Assembly: GCA_031277615.1 (NCBI GenBank)
Contig: JAITMC010000035.1
Coordinates: forward strand, 186,001-250,000
Direction: 5' to 3'
DNA: 64,000 nt
Source: Chryseobacterium sp.
Lineage (GTDB): Bacteria > Bacteroidota > Bacteroidia > Flavobacteriales > Weeksellaceae
In this document: positions 6,994-15,316 of the stretch, in pieces
How positions within the stretch are numbered: position 1 is the first letter of the stretch
How the letters are laid out: each line of letters opens with the position of its first letter
Notes under the pieces: model-generated
Seen by the model: the letters and a program-made list of their open reading frames with translations, nothing else
Told to the model about the DNA's origin: nothing
Database searches by the model: none
Position numbers and translations under genes: made by a program

Positions 6994-7873
6994 TTATTTT
7001 AATTTCAGAATCAACCAGTTTTTCAGACTCTTTAATCATGAAAGTGATTTCGGAGCCATTTATAGTATTGGTTTCCTATGTATTATCTTTTTGAACTTAA
7101 ACGCATATCCATTCGTATTTGTTTTACCCATTCTGCTCATTCATCTGAGAAGAAAAGATATTGATTTTGTAAAGAAAATTTTCCCGGATTATTGGTTTGT
7201 TCCTGTTTTAACAGAATATACAATCTTGTTCCTGCTCTTCATTGTAGCAAATATACATTATAAAATTTCCATTCATTCTTTTTACATTTATTTCATTGTC
7301 ATTTCAACAGTCTTCATTCCGGTATACTCCAATGCTGAATATTCATTGATAAAATGGAACTTTATTCCGAATACCACATTTGAATGGAAATCATTTTTGA
7401 GAGAAAAGACACTCATTGCATTCATTTATTTCATTGGGCTTCTTTTTTCTGCCTATCACCCGTTTACCCTTATTCTGATGGGAGTTTTTTATTTGGATTT
7501 CATTTCAAATATTTATAAAACCAATGAGAATAAGGAGTTATTGGAATCTTTCTTTAAAAATTATGATTTCTCGGAAAAACTAAAATTCAATATCATAGTC
7601 TTCAATCTGACTTTGCTGCCAACGATTATCATCTATCTGATTATGAATTACTCAGAATTTGTATATTTACTCTATTACATTCTTGCTATGAATTTATATG
7701 TATTACTCATCATTAGCAGAAAGTATAGTATTTACAGCCACAGAATCAAAGAAAATGGTTATAATTCAGGAATATTCATGAAGTATTTGATAAGCAGTTT
7801 TTTCGTTATTCCGTTCTTTTTTTTCTTCAGAGAAAACTATAATAACGCCATTAAAAGAATCAATTTATTTTAA
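6959..7873 (+). CDS. Polytopic membrane protein, likely exporter permease of the peptide operon
   Basis: About 300 residues, strongly hydrophobic, with roughly eight membrane spans (for example ILFLLFIVANIHY, YIYFIVISTVFIPVY and TLLPTIIIYLIMNY). No enzymatic motif. It overlaps the dehydrogenase gene by 35 bases, or 20 if the in-frame ATG at 6974 is the true start. The ATPase gene starts 2 bases after its stop. This overlap implies coupled translation. Small ABC-2-like permeases paired with a separate short ATPase are a standard way to export or gain immunity to peptides (BcrA/BcrB-like). I infer that role. Sequence alone would not identify it as an ABC permease. Confidence 0.75.
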   Translation: MNLLLMNPKILNYFNFRINQFFRLFNHESDFGAIYSIGFLCIIFLNLNAYPFVFVLPILLIHLRRKDIDFVKKIFPDYWFVPVLTEYTILFLLFIVANIHYKISIHSFYIYFIVISTVFIPVYSNAEYSLIKWNFIPNTTFEWKSFLREKTLIAFIYFIGLLFSAYHPFTLILMGVFYLDFISNIYKTNENKELLESFFKNYDFSEKLKFNIIVFNLTLLPTIIIYLIMNYSEFVYLLYYILAMNLYVLLIISRKYSIYSHRIKENGYNSGIFMKYLISSFFVIPFFFFFRENYNNAIKRINLF

Positions 7874-7875
7874 AA

Positions 7876-8514
7876 ATGTTATCAATTAAAAATCTACAGG
7901 TAGCTTACAATAATATTTCGATTATTGAAAATTTAAATGTAAATATTGAAGAAGGAGAAATAATAGGGATACTTGGAAAAAACGGGGCAGGAAAGACTAC
8001 ATTTTTCAATGCATTATATCATAACATTCCCTATAAAGGAAGTATACATTTTGAAAACAAGGCTATTTCAAGAAAACAGATTGGTTTTTTGGAAACCGAA
8101 AATTATTTTTATCCATATATGACAGGAGAAGAATACTTATCTTTTTTCACCCATAAAAAGAGTTCTGACTTCTGTAGAAATCTGATTAAAAAATTCGATT
8201 TGCCTCTAAAGAAATTTGTACAAAATTACTCCACAGGAATGAAAAAAAAGCTGGCCTTGCTCGCCTTGCTTTTATTGGATAAGCCGGTCATCATTCTGGA
8301 CGAACCGTTTAACGGAATGGATTTCGAAGGCGTGGGTCTTTTATATGAAGTGATTCAGGATCTAAAAAAAGAAAAAAAAATAGTACTGATAAGCTCCCAT
8401 ATTATTGAGACGCTATTTAATACCTGTGATAAAATTGCTATTCTGCAAAACAAACAAATTACTGAAGTAATTGAACATAATAACTTTAGCTTATTAAAAG
8501 ATATTTATTCATAA
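7876..8514 (+). CDS. ABC transporter ATP-binding protein of the peptide operon
   Basis: 212 residues, a single minimal nucleotide-binding domain. Walker A is GKNGAGKT (34-41), the signature is YSTGMKKK (118-125, a variant of LSGGQ), Walker B is VIILDEP (138-144) and the H-loop is His175 in SSHIIE. There is no C-terminal extension and no C39 peptidase domain, so it would drive transport but not cut a leader peptide. It should pair with the membrane protein encoded 2 bases upstream to export the matured peptide or protect the producer. The operon ends here; a hairpin with a short T-run lies at 8600. Confidence 0.92.
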   Translation: MLSIKNLQVAYNNISIIENLNVNIEEGEIIGILGKNGAGKTTFFNALYHNIPYKGSIHFENKAISRKQIGFLETENYFYPYMTGEEYLSFFTHKKSSDFCRNLIKKFDLPLKKFVQNYSTGMKKKLALLALLLLDKPVIILDEPFNGMDFEGVGLLYEVIQDLKKEKKIVLISSHIIETLFNTCDKIAILQNKQITEVIEHNNFSLLKDIYS

Positions 8515-8599
8515 AAAAATTGACAAATTAACACAGCCTCACAAAGTTTCCTCTCTTTGAATAAATAAGCCAAGATGGAAAACCGGTAACGTCAGCTTT

Positions 8600-8622
8600 A
8601 GATAACCGTAAGTTATCTTTTT
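8600..8622 (+). terminator. Probable terminator of the peptide operon
   Basis: AGATAAC-CGTAA-GTTATCT, a 7-bp A/T-rich stem with a 5-base loop, followed by TTTT at 8619-8622. It sits in the 303-bp gap between the ATPase gene (8514) and the next gene (8818). Apart from this and the promoter at 8757, that gap holds only a very degenerate piece of the stem-loop repeat near 8535. Confidence 0.6.
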
Positions 8623-8756
8623 CATCCTTCCACACATCATATTCCGGCAAGTATTCCGGCTTTGCACCAGAAAAAATGATTCAAAAACGAATACCTATTC
8701 CAGCAGATTACCTGATACAGAATATTATTTTTCAATAAAATACATATCACTTTTAC

Positions 8757-8787
8757 TTGCAGGATATAGGGGCAATACGTAGATTTG
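8757..8787 (+). promoter_or_regulatory. Flavobacterial promoter for the gene at 8818
   Basis: TTG at 8757-8759, a 20-base spacer and an exact TAnnTTTG box (TAGATTTG, 8780-8787), 30 bases before the ATG at 8818. This is the clearest complete promoter in the window. Confidence 0.75.
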
Positions 8788-8817
8788 GAAGTCTACAACA
8801 TAAAAAACTAATAACTT

Positions 8818-9378
8818 ATGGCAAACAGATCATATCTTTACACGGCAAGTAAAGAATTAACCCAGCTGCGTGATGTATCGGAATGGAACTATGACATTCC
8901 CCTGTTTTATAAAATCGTTCTGGGTTCTGAAACTCAAATGTCTGCTTCTAAAATATGGAACTTTGAGCTCCCCATCGTCATTAAAGGCGATTTCAAAAAC
9001 GGATTAAAGAAATTTTACGATTTTTTAGATTACCTCGAAACCCAACAGGATCTTGATAAAGAAGCAATAGCCGGATACAGGCAGGACACCCTGGATTTCT
9101 TTGAAAAGTATCCTGAAAGAGCACTGGATCTATTTTTTATGGAAGGAGGTGAAATTTTTGATATGACAGGAGACGTCACTCCCATTGAACAGCAAAACGA
9201 AGCCCTTTACCACGAAATTATTTCAATTTCAAAAGACATTGATGATATTTTAAATCAAAAACCAGACAATGTATTCGATTTTAAACACACTCCGTGGCTT
9301 CAGGAAATAAAAAAAGACATTAATGCATTATCGGTATACTGGACGTATGTAACGTATTTCTCATTCAATAAATCATAA
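8818..9378 (+). CDS. MANRSYLY-type small cytosolic protein, function unknown
   Basis: 186 residues, soluble, acidic. It opens MANRSYLYTASKELTQLRDV and continues with SEWNYDIPLFYKIVLG. I remember a family of uncharacterised proteins with the same MANRSYLY opening in many bacteria, often found as small solitary genes near toxin/immunity loci. The family number is not certain. The protein looks mostly helical, with an acidic middle (DYLETQQDLDKEA, FMEGGEIFDMTGDVTP). No catalytic motif. It has its own complete promoter at 8757-8787, and the next gene follows after 25 bases, so the two may be cotranscribed. Confidence 0.85.
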   Translation: MANRSYLYTASKELTQLRDVSEWNYDIPLFYKIVLGSETQMSASKIWNFELPIVIKGDFKNGLKKFYDFLDYLETQQDLDKEAIAGYRQDTLDFFEKYPERALDLFFMEGGEIFDMTGDVTPIEQQNEALYHEIISISKDIDDILNQKPDNVFDFKHTPWLQEIKKDINALSVYWTYVTYFSFNKS

Positions 9379-9403
9379 AAACAACCGAAATAGACAAAAG
9401 ATT

Positions 9404-9973
9404 ATGGCAACAATGTACAACATCAGGATAAAAGAAATCGATAAAAACAGCCTGACGACAGAAGTAACATATATTCATCCGGATGCCGGCAAAGAAATAG
9501 GCAGTAAAGATTTTGCTTTACAGATTATATGCAATACTTCAAGAGATTTGAATTGGAGGGAATTACCCGTTTCTAAGGAAGAATGGAAGAATTCAATTGA
9601 TAATCACCCGGAAAAAGAAAAAATCACAACATTAAATGAATATTTATCGGGCAAAAAAATTTTTATTGATGAAGAAGAGTACGCAAGCCTGTCCGATCAT
9701 GAATCGAAAAGAAATATAGAAAGAAAGTACCAGCATAGATTTGATAACTGGGGAATAGAAAACGGACAACATTACATCCAGACTAAAATGAATGTAGCTG
9801 ATTTTACGGATGAAGCTGATACAATCATTATTGACCAACCTACAATAGTTTCAGTCAATAAGGATTCAAATCTCCTGACCTTTCAAGTAAATGATGAAAA
9901 TTTATTAGCGCATATCAAAGAGGGAATGAGCTATGACACAGCTTCATTCAGCATTCAGGATTATTATTTTTAG
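9404..9973 (+). CDS. Unknown 189-residue cytosolic protein
   Basis: Soluble and acidic, beginning MATMYNIRIKEIDKNSLTTE. The N-terminal part alternates short strands and turns. The middle (EKEKITTLNEYLSGKKIF) and C-terminal half (DTIIIDQPTIVSVNKDSNLL) give no recognisable motif. No signal peptide. It follows the MANRSYLY gene by 25 bases, with a perfect 15-bp hairpin 13 bases after its stop. Function unknown; a possible immunity or housekeeping role is only suggested by its neighbours. Confidence 0.8.
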   Translation: MATMYNIRIKEIDKNSLTTEVTYIHPDAGKEIGSKDFALQIICNTSRDLNWRELPVSKEEWKNSIDNHPEKEKITTLNEYLSGKKIFIDEEEYASLSDHESKRNIERKYQHRFDNWGIENGQHYIQTKMNVADFTDEADTIIIDQPTIVSVNKDSNLLTFQVNDENLLAHIKEGMSYDTASFSIQDYYF

Positions 9974-9985
9974 AAATAGAATTTT

Positions 9986-10020
9986 CCGGTTCGGCAAAGT
10001 CTCCGACTTTGCCGAACCGG
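9986..10020 (+). repeat. Perfect 15-bp hairpin derived from the repeat's left half
   Basis: CCGGTTCGGCAAAGT and its exact complement enclose a CTCCG loop. The core CAAAGT-CTCCG-ACTTTG is the left hairpin of the stem-loop repeat, but the flanks have changed together so that the stem is longer and perfect. The right hairpin is missing. No T-run follows. Thirteen bases after the stop at 9973. Confidence 0.85.
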
Positions 10021-10049
10021 GATAAAAAACAGTAAAAGAACGAACAAAA

Positions 10050-10613
10050 ATGACATTTTTATATACCGCAAGAGGAACATATGACAAGCATTATAACGAA
10101 GGCGGCATGTCCTGGGACAGGTATATGGAATGGTCTGAGCTGAAACATCTCACAGAACTTGTTTCTCTTGACGGAATGCTCAATGAAATTTTAGTGGAAC
10201 CCGATTTTGACAATGCTGACGACTGGAACTATATTCACGTTATCGGACACTATCAGACAGGCTTTTTTACAAGCTTTGATTTTGTCTGCAAACGATTAAA
10301 GAAAAAAGAAAAGTTCAATCTTCTCGCAGTTATGATAGAACCCGACCGGGAATGCAGTAAAATAAATCCTGACGGATTCGAGTTTATAGGCTATGAGCTG
10401 CTTGACCAGGATTTCAGCATCAGTGCTTTGACGAATTGCGGCAGTTTCTTTAACGAAACATTTTTGCCTGAAGACCTGAACAACAGAGGCCTTATTGACG
10501 GATTTGAAAAAGCATATGATCTGCAAAAGCGGCTTTTAGAAAATCATCCCGACGAATATCATGCAGACACCAACGTGATTGCCGTTTGGAGACATAAAAC
10601 AATAGGAAGGTAA
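10050..10613 (+). CDS. Unknown 187-residue cytosolic protein
   Basis: Soluble, with aromatic and acidic residues spread throughout: MSWDRYMEWSELKHLTELVS and FDNADDWNYIHVIGHYQTGF. No signal peptide or membrane span. The segments are typical of a small alpha/beta fold, but I cannot name a family. The next gene, encoding a secreted protein, starts 12 bases downstream, so the two are probably cotranscribed. The pairing of a small cytosolic with a small secreted protein recurs in this window but has no obvious meaning. Confidence 0.8.
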   Translation: MTFLYTARGTYDKHYNEGGMSWDRYMEWSELKHLTELVSLDGMLNEILVEPDFDNADDWNYIHVIGHYQTGFFTSFDFVCKRLKKKEKFNLLAVMIEPDRECSKINPDGFEFIGYELLDQDFSISALTNCGSFFNETFLPEDLNNRGLIDGFEKAYDLQKRLLENHPDEYHADTNVIAVWRHKTIGR

Positions 10614-10625
10614 AATAAAAGAATC

Positions 10626-11108
10626 ATGAAATATCTGTCAATTGTAATTCTATTCCTTTTTTTCAATGGTAATGCACAGAAAATGAATACAAAAAATAAC
10701 CACGATTTTATTCAGATAAATAAATCCGAAGTAAAAGAAGCTGATTTGGAGACCTTTGAATTCGCCAATTATGGGAAAATAAGAAATGAAGCAGCACCTT
10801 ATGGCGATTTTTTATCAAGAATGTGGACCAATTTTGGAAAACCGGAAAGTATAATGTTTGAAGGCTTTAATTATTTTATTAAGGATCAACAAACCAATAT
10901 TGTTTTTTTAGCTTTTTTTGGAGCTTCCGGTCCGGGGTATGCCGCAAAAAAAAATGATCTTGCAGCAATAAAACCCAGAATTGCAGAACTTGAACTGATT
11001 CTGGACCATTCAAAAAATGCAGATTGCGAGGAAGAAATTGAAACTGATTTTGGAATATTTTTATGTGGAGCAAAAAATGGAATTCCTTACGATAAACAAA
11101 AGCAATAA
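10626..11108 (+). CDS. Small secreted unknown protein, 160 residues
   Basis: Signal peptide MKYLSIVILFLFFNGNAQ, cleavage near residue 18. The mature 140 residues contain two cysteines (in NADCEEEIETD and IFLCGAKNG) that could form a disulphide, and the motif FFGASGPGYAA. Family unknown. It follows the gene at 10050 by 12 bases. A decayed trace of the repeat family's left half lies just after it, at about 11130-11165. Confidence 0.8.
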   Translation: MKYLSIVILFLFFNGNAQKMNTKNNHDFIQINKSEVKEADLETFEFANYGKIRNEAAPYGDFLSRMWTNFGKPESIMFEGFNYFIKDQQTNIVFLAFFGASGPGYAAKKNDLAAIKPRIAELELILDHSKNADCEEEIETDFGIFLCGAKNGIPYDKQKQ

Positions 11109-11181
11109 AAATCAATATTTCTTCCCTACCCCAGCTTTGCAAAAGCCTTCCAATTTTGAGCCGGCAAAATAAACCCATTCC

Positions 11182-11970
11182 ATGAAAAACACAATATTAC
11201 TCCTTATTTTAATTTTTAGCAGCATCAAAACTCTGGCCTGTTCATGTAATTTCAAAAACATTGCTCAAGAATATATTGATGCCGATTTTGTTGGTGTTGT
11301 AACCATAAAAAAAACGTATGACAATAAAAATATACAGTTTGAAAATAACATTCAGAGGACCTATAAGGCAGATTTAGTTTTTGAAAAAATTTATAAAGGA
11401 AAAGAATTTGATGCTTTAAACATTTATGGAGCAACTAAAGCTGAAATTGCAGACGGTGAAGAATTATTTTTTGGTGGCTGTGACCTGTTTGTTGAAAAAG
11501 GAGAAAAATTCATAGTAATTCTTAATAAAAACAAAAACAATGAATACTGGGTAAACCAATGCAGCCGGTTAATTTACTTATCTCCAGATGATCATTTCGA
11601 TGATGAATCGGAGAAAATTAATTCATATTCAAATCTGTTCACAAGTATTGAAAAATATAAAGACCATTTTTCAGAATTAAAATTTGTTAATTTTTACGAT
11701 AAAACTTTAGTATTAGATGATAGAACAAATCATTTGAAATCAGATTTCACAAAACTGAAAATAAAACATCCTTCTGAAAAAATCGGGTTTTATAAAGTTA
11801 CTTTAAATGATAAAATGAAAATCAGCAGTATATCGGCAATTAAAAAAGTTGGAGCTAAGGATCAGGAAATTGAAAAGATCATCATGAAAAATTTAAGCCT
11901 GAGTGATTCTCAATATGCCAAAAATAGATCTAAAGAACTATTGCTCTTGCTATATTTTGAAGACTTTTAA
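11182..11970 (+). CDS. Secreted protein with a CxC N-terminus (TIMP/netrin-like), 262 residues
   Basis: Signal peptide MKNTILLLILIFSSIKTLA followed immediately by CSCNFKNIAQEYIDADFVGV. In known TIMP/NTR-fold proteins the mature chain also begins with CxC, and bacterial relatives with the same ADFVGxV pattern are common in Bacteroidota, so residues 20-150 may form such an OB-like domain with disulphides. Further cysteines are in FFGGCDLF and VNQCSRL. The C-terminal 100 residues are a second, unrecognised domain that includes VGAKDQEIEKIIMKNL. Function unknown. The start is clear: an ATG after an A-rich leader with a typical signal sequence. Confidence 0.8.
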   Translation: MKNTILLLILIFSSIKTLACSCNFKNIAQEYIDADFVGVVTIKKTYDNKNIQFENNIQRTYKADLVFEKIYKGKEFDALNIYGATKAEIADGEELFFGGCDLFVEKGEKFIVILNKNKNNEYWVNQCSRLIYLSPDDHFDDESEKINSYSNLFTSIEKYKDHFSELKFVNFYDKTLVLDDRTNHLKSDFTKLKIKHPSEKIGFYKVTLNDKMKISSISAIKKVGAKDQEIEKIIMKNLSLSDSQYAKNRSKELLLLLYFEDF

Positions 11971-12144
11971 ATGCCACTAAAATATTACTCCTTCTCAAAT
12001 TTTCGCCATTTTGTACCAATAAAGATTTTCAGTTTTTTTTCTTAGTTTAGTTTCATGGAAAATTTTAATTTAGACTGGTAAAAACTGAGCTTCCAGCTCA
12101 AATTTGGATTACGGGGCATCCATACTTTTCCGTTGTAATAGCTT

Positions 12145-13668
12145 ATGAAAACAACTCTTCCCATTTTAATATTACTCTTTTTTATACAATTTTATAAATC
12201 GCAGGAAAAGCAGATTAATGTAAAATATGAAAATATTGAAATAAATATTCCGGGAAAACCTGGCCCCTGGCTTATGCATAATCAAAGCTTTTATTGCTAT
12301 TACAGTACAGATTATGACAGTTACAGTTCCACTTCAAAAAATAGTTTTTATGTCCTTGATAAAAAAGGAAAAATAAAATCAAAAATTGAAGTTCCTAAAG
12401 AACTGCTGCAAACATCTTATTATGATTTGTACATGAGAAATGATTCAATATTTACTACAGAATATGACGATCAAAATACTTTTTTCCTTGATGAAAACAA
12501 TCAAAAATGGATCAGGACAAAAAAAAGAATTGACTTGATTTATCATGATCATTCTTACGAAGTTTTTTCAAAAGATTTCGGTCCATGGGGCGGAGTCACC
12601 TGGTTCAAAGACAAGAAGACTAAAAAACAATATGAATTTGCAGGTTCAAACCCGGTAATAAATTATTTCAACAACATTTACTATGCTACATTAAACCATA
12701 GAATATTGAAAATATCCAATCCTAAAGCCATGCAGCTGAATGAACCTTATGATTATGAAAAACCTATTCTGGCAAAAGATTATTTCAGAAACGGAAGTCA
12801 TTCACTGACAGGAACAAAAACGATATTTGAAGATAAAAACAATGATTATAAAACCTACTTTTCTATCGCGACTTCTTTCATTGCCAATAAGAAACTGTAT
12901 AGCATATATACTGATAATATGTCCAGTAAGATAGGGATTCTTGATCATCATAAATTAATTCCCATTTATGAATTTGAAGAAAAAATAAAACCTTTTGTAT
13001 GGAATTACACCTGGAGAAATCTCATATCAAATAATCATTATCAGACCTTTCAGTTTTCAAACGAAAAAACAAAACAATTAGGAATTCTGGAAATTGATTG
13101 TAATAACATTCATGTTTTCAACTTTACAAATTCTTATAAAGAACCTGTTTTTGGGGAACAAAAATTACAGGAAATAGTTGAAAAAGCAATAAACTATTAT
13201 ATTGACAATTTTAATCATTTAAATTTGAGTCCAATTGATTCTATTGAGCAGAGTGATAATGCAACTGATGTTACACAAAGCCATAAAATGACTCATTATT
13301 TATTAAAATGCAGAGATGTAGAAACGCCGAGAATTTACAGGAAATTTGAAACACCTCAAATCAAGTTACTTTCTGCATATTATTATACCTCTAAAGAAAA
13401 AAGAATTGAGCTTATCAACCTTGAGTGGAAGACTAAAACAAATTTCGAGTCTATGGAAGAAGCTATTGAGGAATTGAAATTTAATCCACTGCATTCATAT
13501 AAGTCTAAATTTAGCAAATTATCAATTTTTTTAATCAATAAAATAGGTGAGCCTTCAAAAAGGTCAGTTGATAAAGACCGTTCAAGACTGCAATGGGAAA
13601 GTTCTACTAAATCTATTGAATTATATTATGATAAGGATATAGTAAAATTAAGTATATTGAGAAAGTAA
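12145..13668 (+). CDS. Large secreted unknown protein, 507 residues
   Basis: Signal peptide MKTTLPILILLFFIQFYKSQ. The mature protein is rich in Tyr, Asn, Lys and Phe. Repeated short strand motifs with aspartates, such as FYVLDKKGKIKSKI and TFFLDENNQKWIR, suggest a beta-propeller-like region in residues 30-320. Residues 340-507 are more helical. No catalytic motif is evident. The sequence is very A/T-rich compared with genes after 40 kb. It stands alone, with 174 and 144 bases on its two sides. Function unknown. Confidence 0.8.
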   Translation: MKTTLPILILLFFIQFYKSQEKQINVKYENIEINIPGKPGPWLMHNQSFYCYYSTDYDSYSSTSKNSFYVLDKKGKIKSKIEVPKELLQTSYYDLYMRNDSIFTTEYDDQNTFFLDENNQKWIRTKKRIDLIYHDHSYEVFSKDFGPWGGVTWFKDKKTKKQYEFAGSNPVINYFNNIYYATLNHRILKISNPKAMQLNEPYDYEKPILAKDYFRNGSHSLTGTKTIFEDKNNDYKTYFSIATSFIANKKLYSIYTDNMSSKIGILDHHKLIPIYEFEEKIKPFVWNYTWRNLISNNHYQTFQFSNEKTKQLGILEIDCNNIHVFNFTNSYKEPVFGEQKLQEIVEKAINYYIDNFNHLNLSPIDSIEQSDNATDVTQSHKMTHYLLKCRDVETPRIYRKFETPQIKLLSAYYYTSKEKRIELINLEWKTKTNFESMEEAIEELKFNPLHSYKSKFSKLSIFLINKIGEPSKRSVDKDRSRLQWESSTKSIELYYDKDIVKLSILRK

Positions 13669-13812
13669 AAACAAGTGACTTATAATCCCTCTTTACAAAG
13701 CCTCTCCAATTCAAGCAATAAGATCCACCAATAACAGGATTTTTTGAAATTGATGAAGGTTACTGACAGAAAAACAATCTTATAGATTTAAATAATAAAA
13801 GACGATATAACC

Positions 13813-14661
13813 ATGAAAATAGCCCTCTTTTCCGATATACACGGTAAAATACTGTTGCCTTTCAAGCTGGTTGATCTCTACCAGAAAGAGACGGGAAACA
13901 AAATTGATTTTATTTTGCAATGCGGTGATATGGGTGCTTATCCTGACATGGAAAATCTGGACAAAGCAACCATAAAGCACGCTCAATACGACAGGGATGA
14001 GCTGGGCTTTCATGATGACTTTACCCAAATACATCCGGACATTCAAGCATTTTTGGATGAGCTTAATATCAGTATGATCTGTGTCCGCGGAAATCATGAA
14101 GACCACGATTTCTTAGATGCTCTGGAAAAGGAGAATTTCCAGAATCCCATGTTTCCCATTGATGTTTATAAAAGAGTATTCGTCTGTAAATCGGGACTGA
14201 AGCAGGAATTAAAAACCGAAAATGAAAGCCTGACTTTTGTAGGCATTGGCAGAATCGGAGACCGGAAAGGAAGATCAGAAAAACGTTTTATCCAGGATTA
14301 TGAAAGAAAGGAAATTAAGAAGCTGCTTAAAACAAAAGATTCTTTTGATATTTTAATTACTCATGACAAGGACGACAGCAGCCAAAGAGGTTATGGAATG
14401 GCAGAAATCAGAGAAGTGCTGGATCATGTAATTTTTTATTACCATTTTTATGGCCACACCGGAGAACCGTTTAAGCAGGAAACAGATTTCAACGGCATCA
14501 CAGAATCCATCAAAATCAAGGAACTGGAATTTAATGAAAGCGGAATCCTGGAAAAAGGTTGTATGATCATCCTTACCAAAGAAGATGGTAAGTTAGTTAT
14601 TGAGATTGTTGATCAGAAACTCACCAATAAAATGACAAAATTCAATTGGAAAAACTCATAA
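13813..14661 (+). CDS. Calcineurin-type metallophosphoesterase
   Basis: 282 residues, cytosolic. It has the five metal-binding blocks of the metallophosphoesterase superfamily in order: FSDIHG (Asp8, His10), QCGDMG (Asp39), RGNHED (Asn94, His95), LITHDKDD and FYGHTGEP. The enzyme should bind two divalent metals and hydrolyse a phosphomonoester or phosphodiester. The substrate cannot be told from sequence, but the short length and compact motifs resemble YfcE- or ApaH-like proteins. The start ATG immediately precedes the KIALFSDIHG strand, as expected. It is followed after 65 bases by an unknown gene. Confidence 0.92.
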   Translation: MKIALFSDIHGKILLPFKLVDLYQKETGNKIDFILQCGDMGAYPDMENLDKATIKHAQYDRDELGFHDDFTQIHPDIQAFLDELNISMICVRGNHEDHDFLDALEKENFQNPMFPIDVYKRVFVCKSGLKQELKTENESLTFVGIGRIGDRKGRSEKRFIQDYERKEIKKLLKTKDSFDILITHDKDDSSQRGYGMAEIREVLDHVIFYYHFYGHTGEPFKQETDFNGITESIKIKELEFNESGILEKGCMIILTKEDGKLVIEIVDQKLTNKMTKFNWKNS

Positions 14662-14726
14662 ATCGAATTGAATAAGCTTGTACAGACCAGGAATCAAGTC
14701 ATAATGCATGTAAAAACAGAATAAGA

Positions 14727-15236
14727 ATGGAAAGACTTTCAAATGATATAACAGCAGTCATGAAAGAAGCTGAAACTGAAATAGAGCGCTTTGACTTAAA
14801 GTACGGAGAGAAAATCATGGCTTATTTCTCTGAGATGCCAACAATTGGCGGATTTCCGTATAGAATAATTGTAGTGGAGAAGCCTGATGGAATAATCTAT
14901 TCAGGGTTCAGGCAGTGGGACACCGCACACAACATCTCACAATGGACTGCCGGAATTTACAATCTGGACCGGTTGAGAATCATCACTGACGAAAAAATTC
15001 TGCCTGAAGCAGATACCGCAATCCTGAAAGCAGAATTATTAAAGCTGGAACAAATAGAATTACCCGAAAACATACACAATGAAAAAGCCATCGTTCTGGA
15101 CGGTTCCGAATGGAAATTCGGAGTCAGTCTGGCCCATAAAAACATCGATTATACCTGGAAAACACCTACTGAAGACATCAATCTCTTCATTCCTATCATT
15201 GAACTGATGAGAAAACAGTATCCGGATAAAATCTGA
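14727..15236 (+). CDS. Unknown 169-residue cytosolic protein
   Basis: Soluble, no signal peptide. A helical N-terminus (MERLSNDITAVMKEAETEIE) leads into a strand-rich centre (GGFPYRIIVVEKPDGIIYSG) and a tail of alternating helix and strand. No catalytic motif and no family that I recognise. The gene stands between the metallophosphoesterase and a TPR protein with gaps of 65 and 80 bases. Size and acidity match the other small solitary proteins of this region. Confidence 0.78.
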   Translation: MERLSNDITAVMKEAETEIERFDLKYGEKIMAYFSEMPTIGGFPYRIIVVEKPDGIIYSGFRQWDTAHNISQWTAGIYNLDRLRIITDEKILPEADTAILKAELLKLEQIELPENIHNEKAIVLDGSEWKFGVSLAHKNIDYTWKTPTEDINLFIPIIELMRKQYPDKI

Positions 15237-15316
15237 TAAAGTTTTGGCAGACTTATCAGCTTTTGATTTGTCTTTTTTCACCAGTATAGACGCCCAGACC
15301 ATCAACATTAGAAAAA

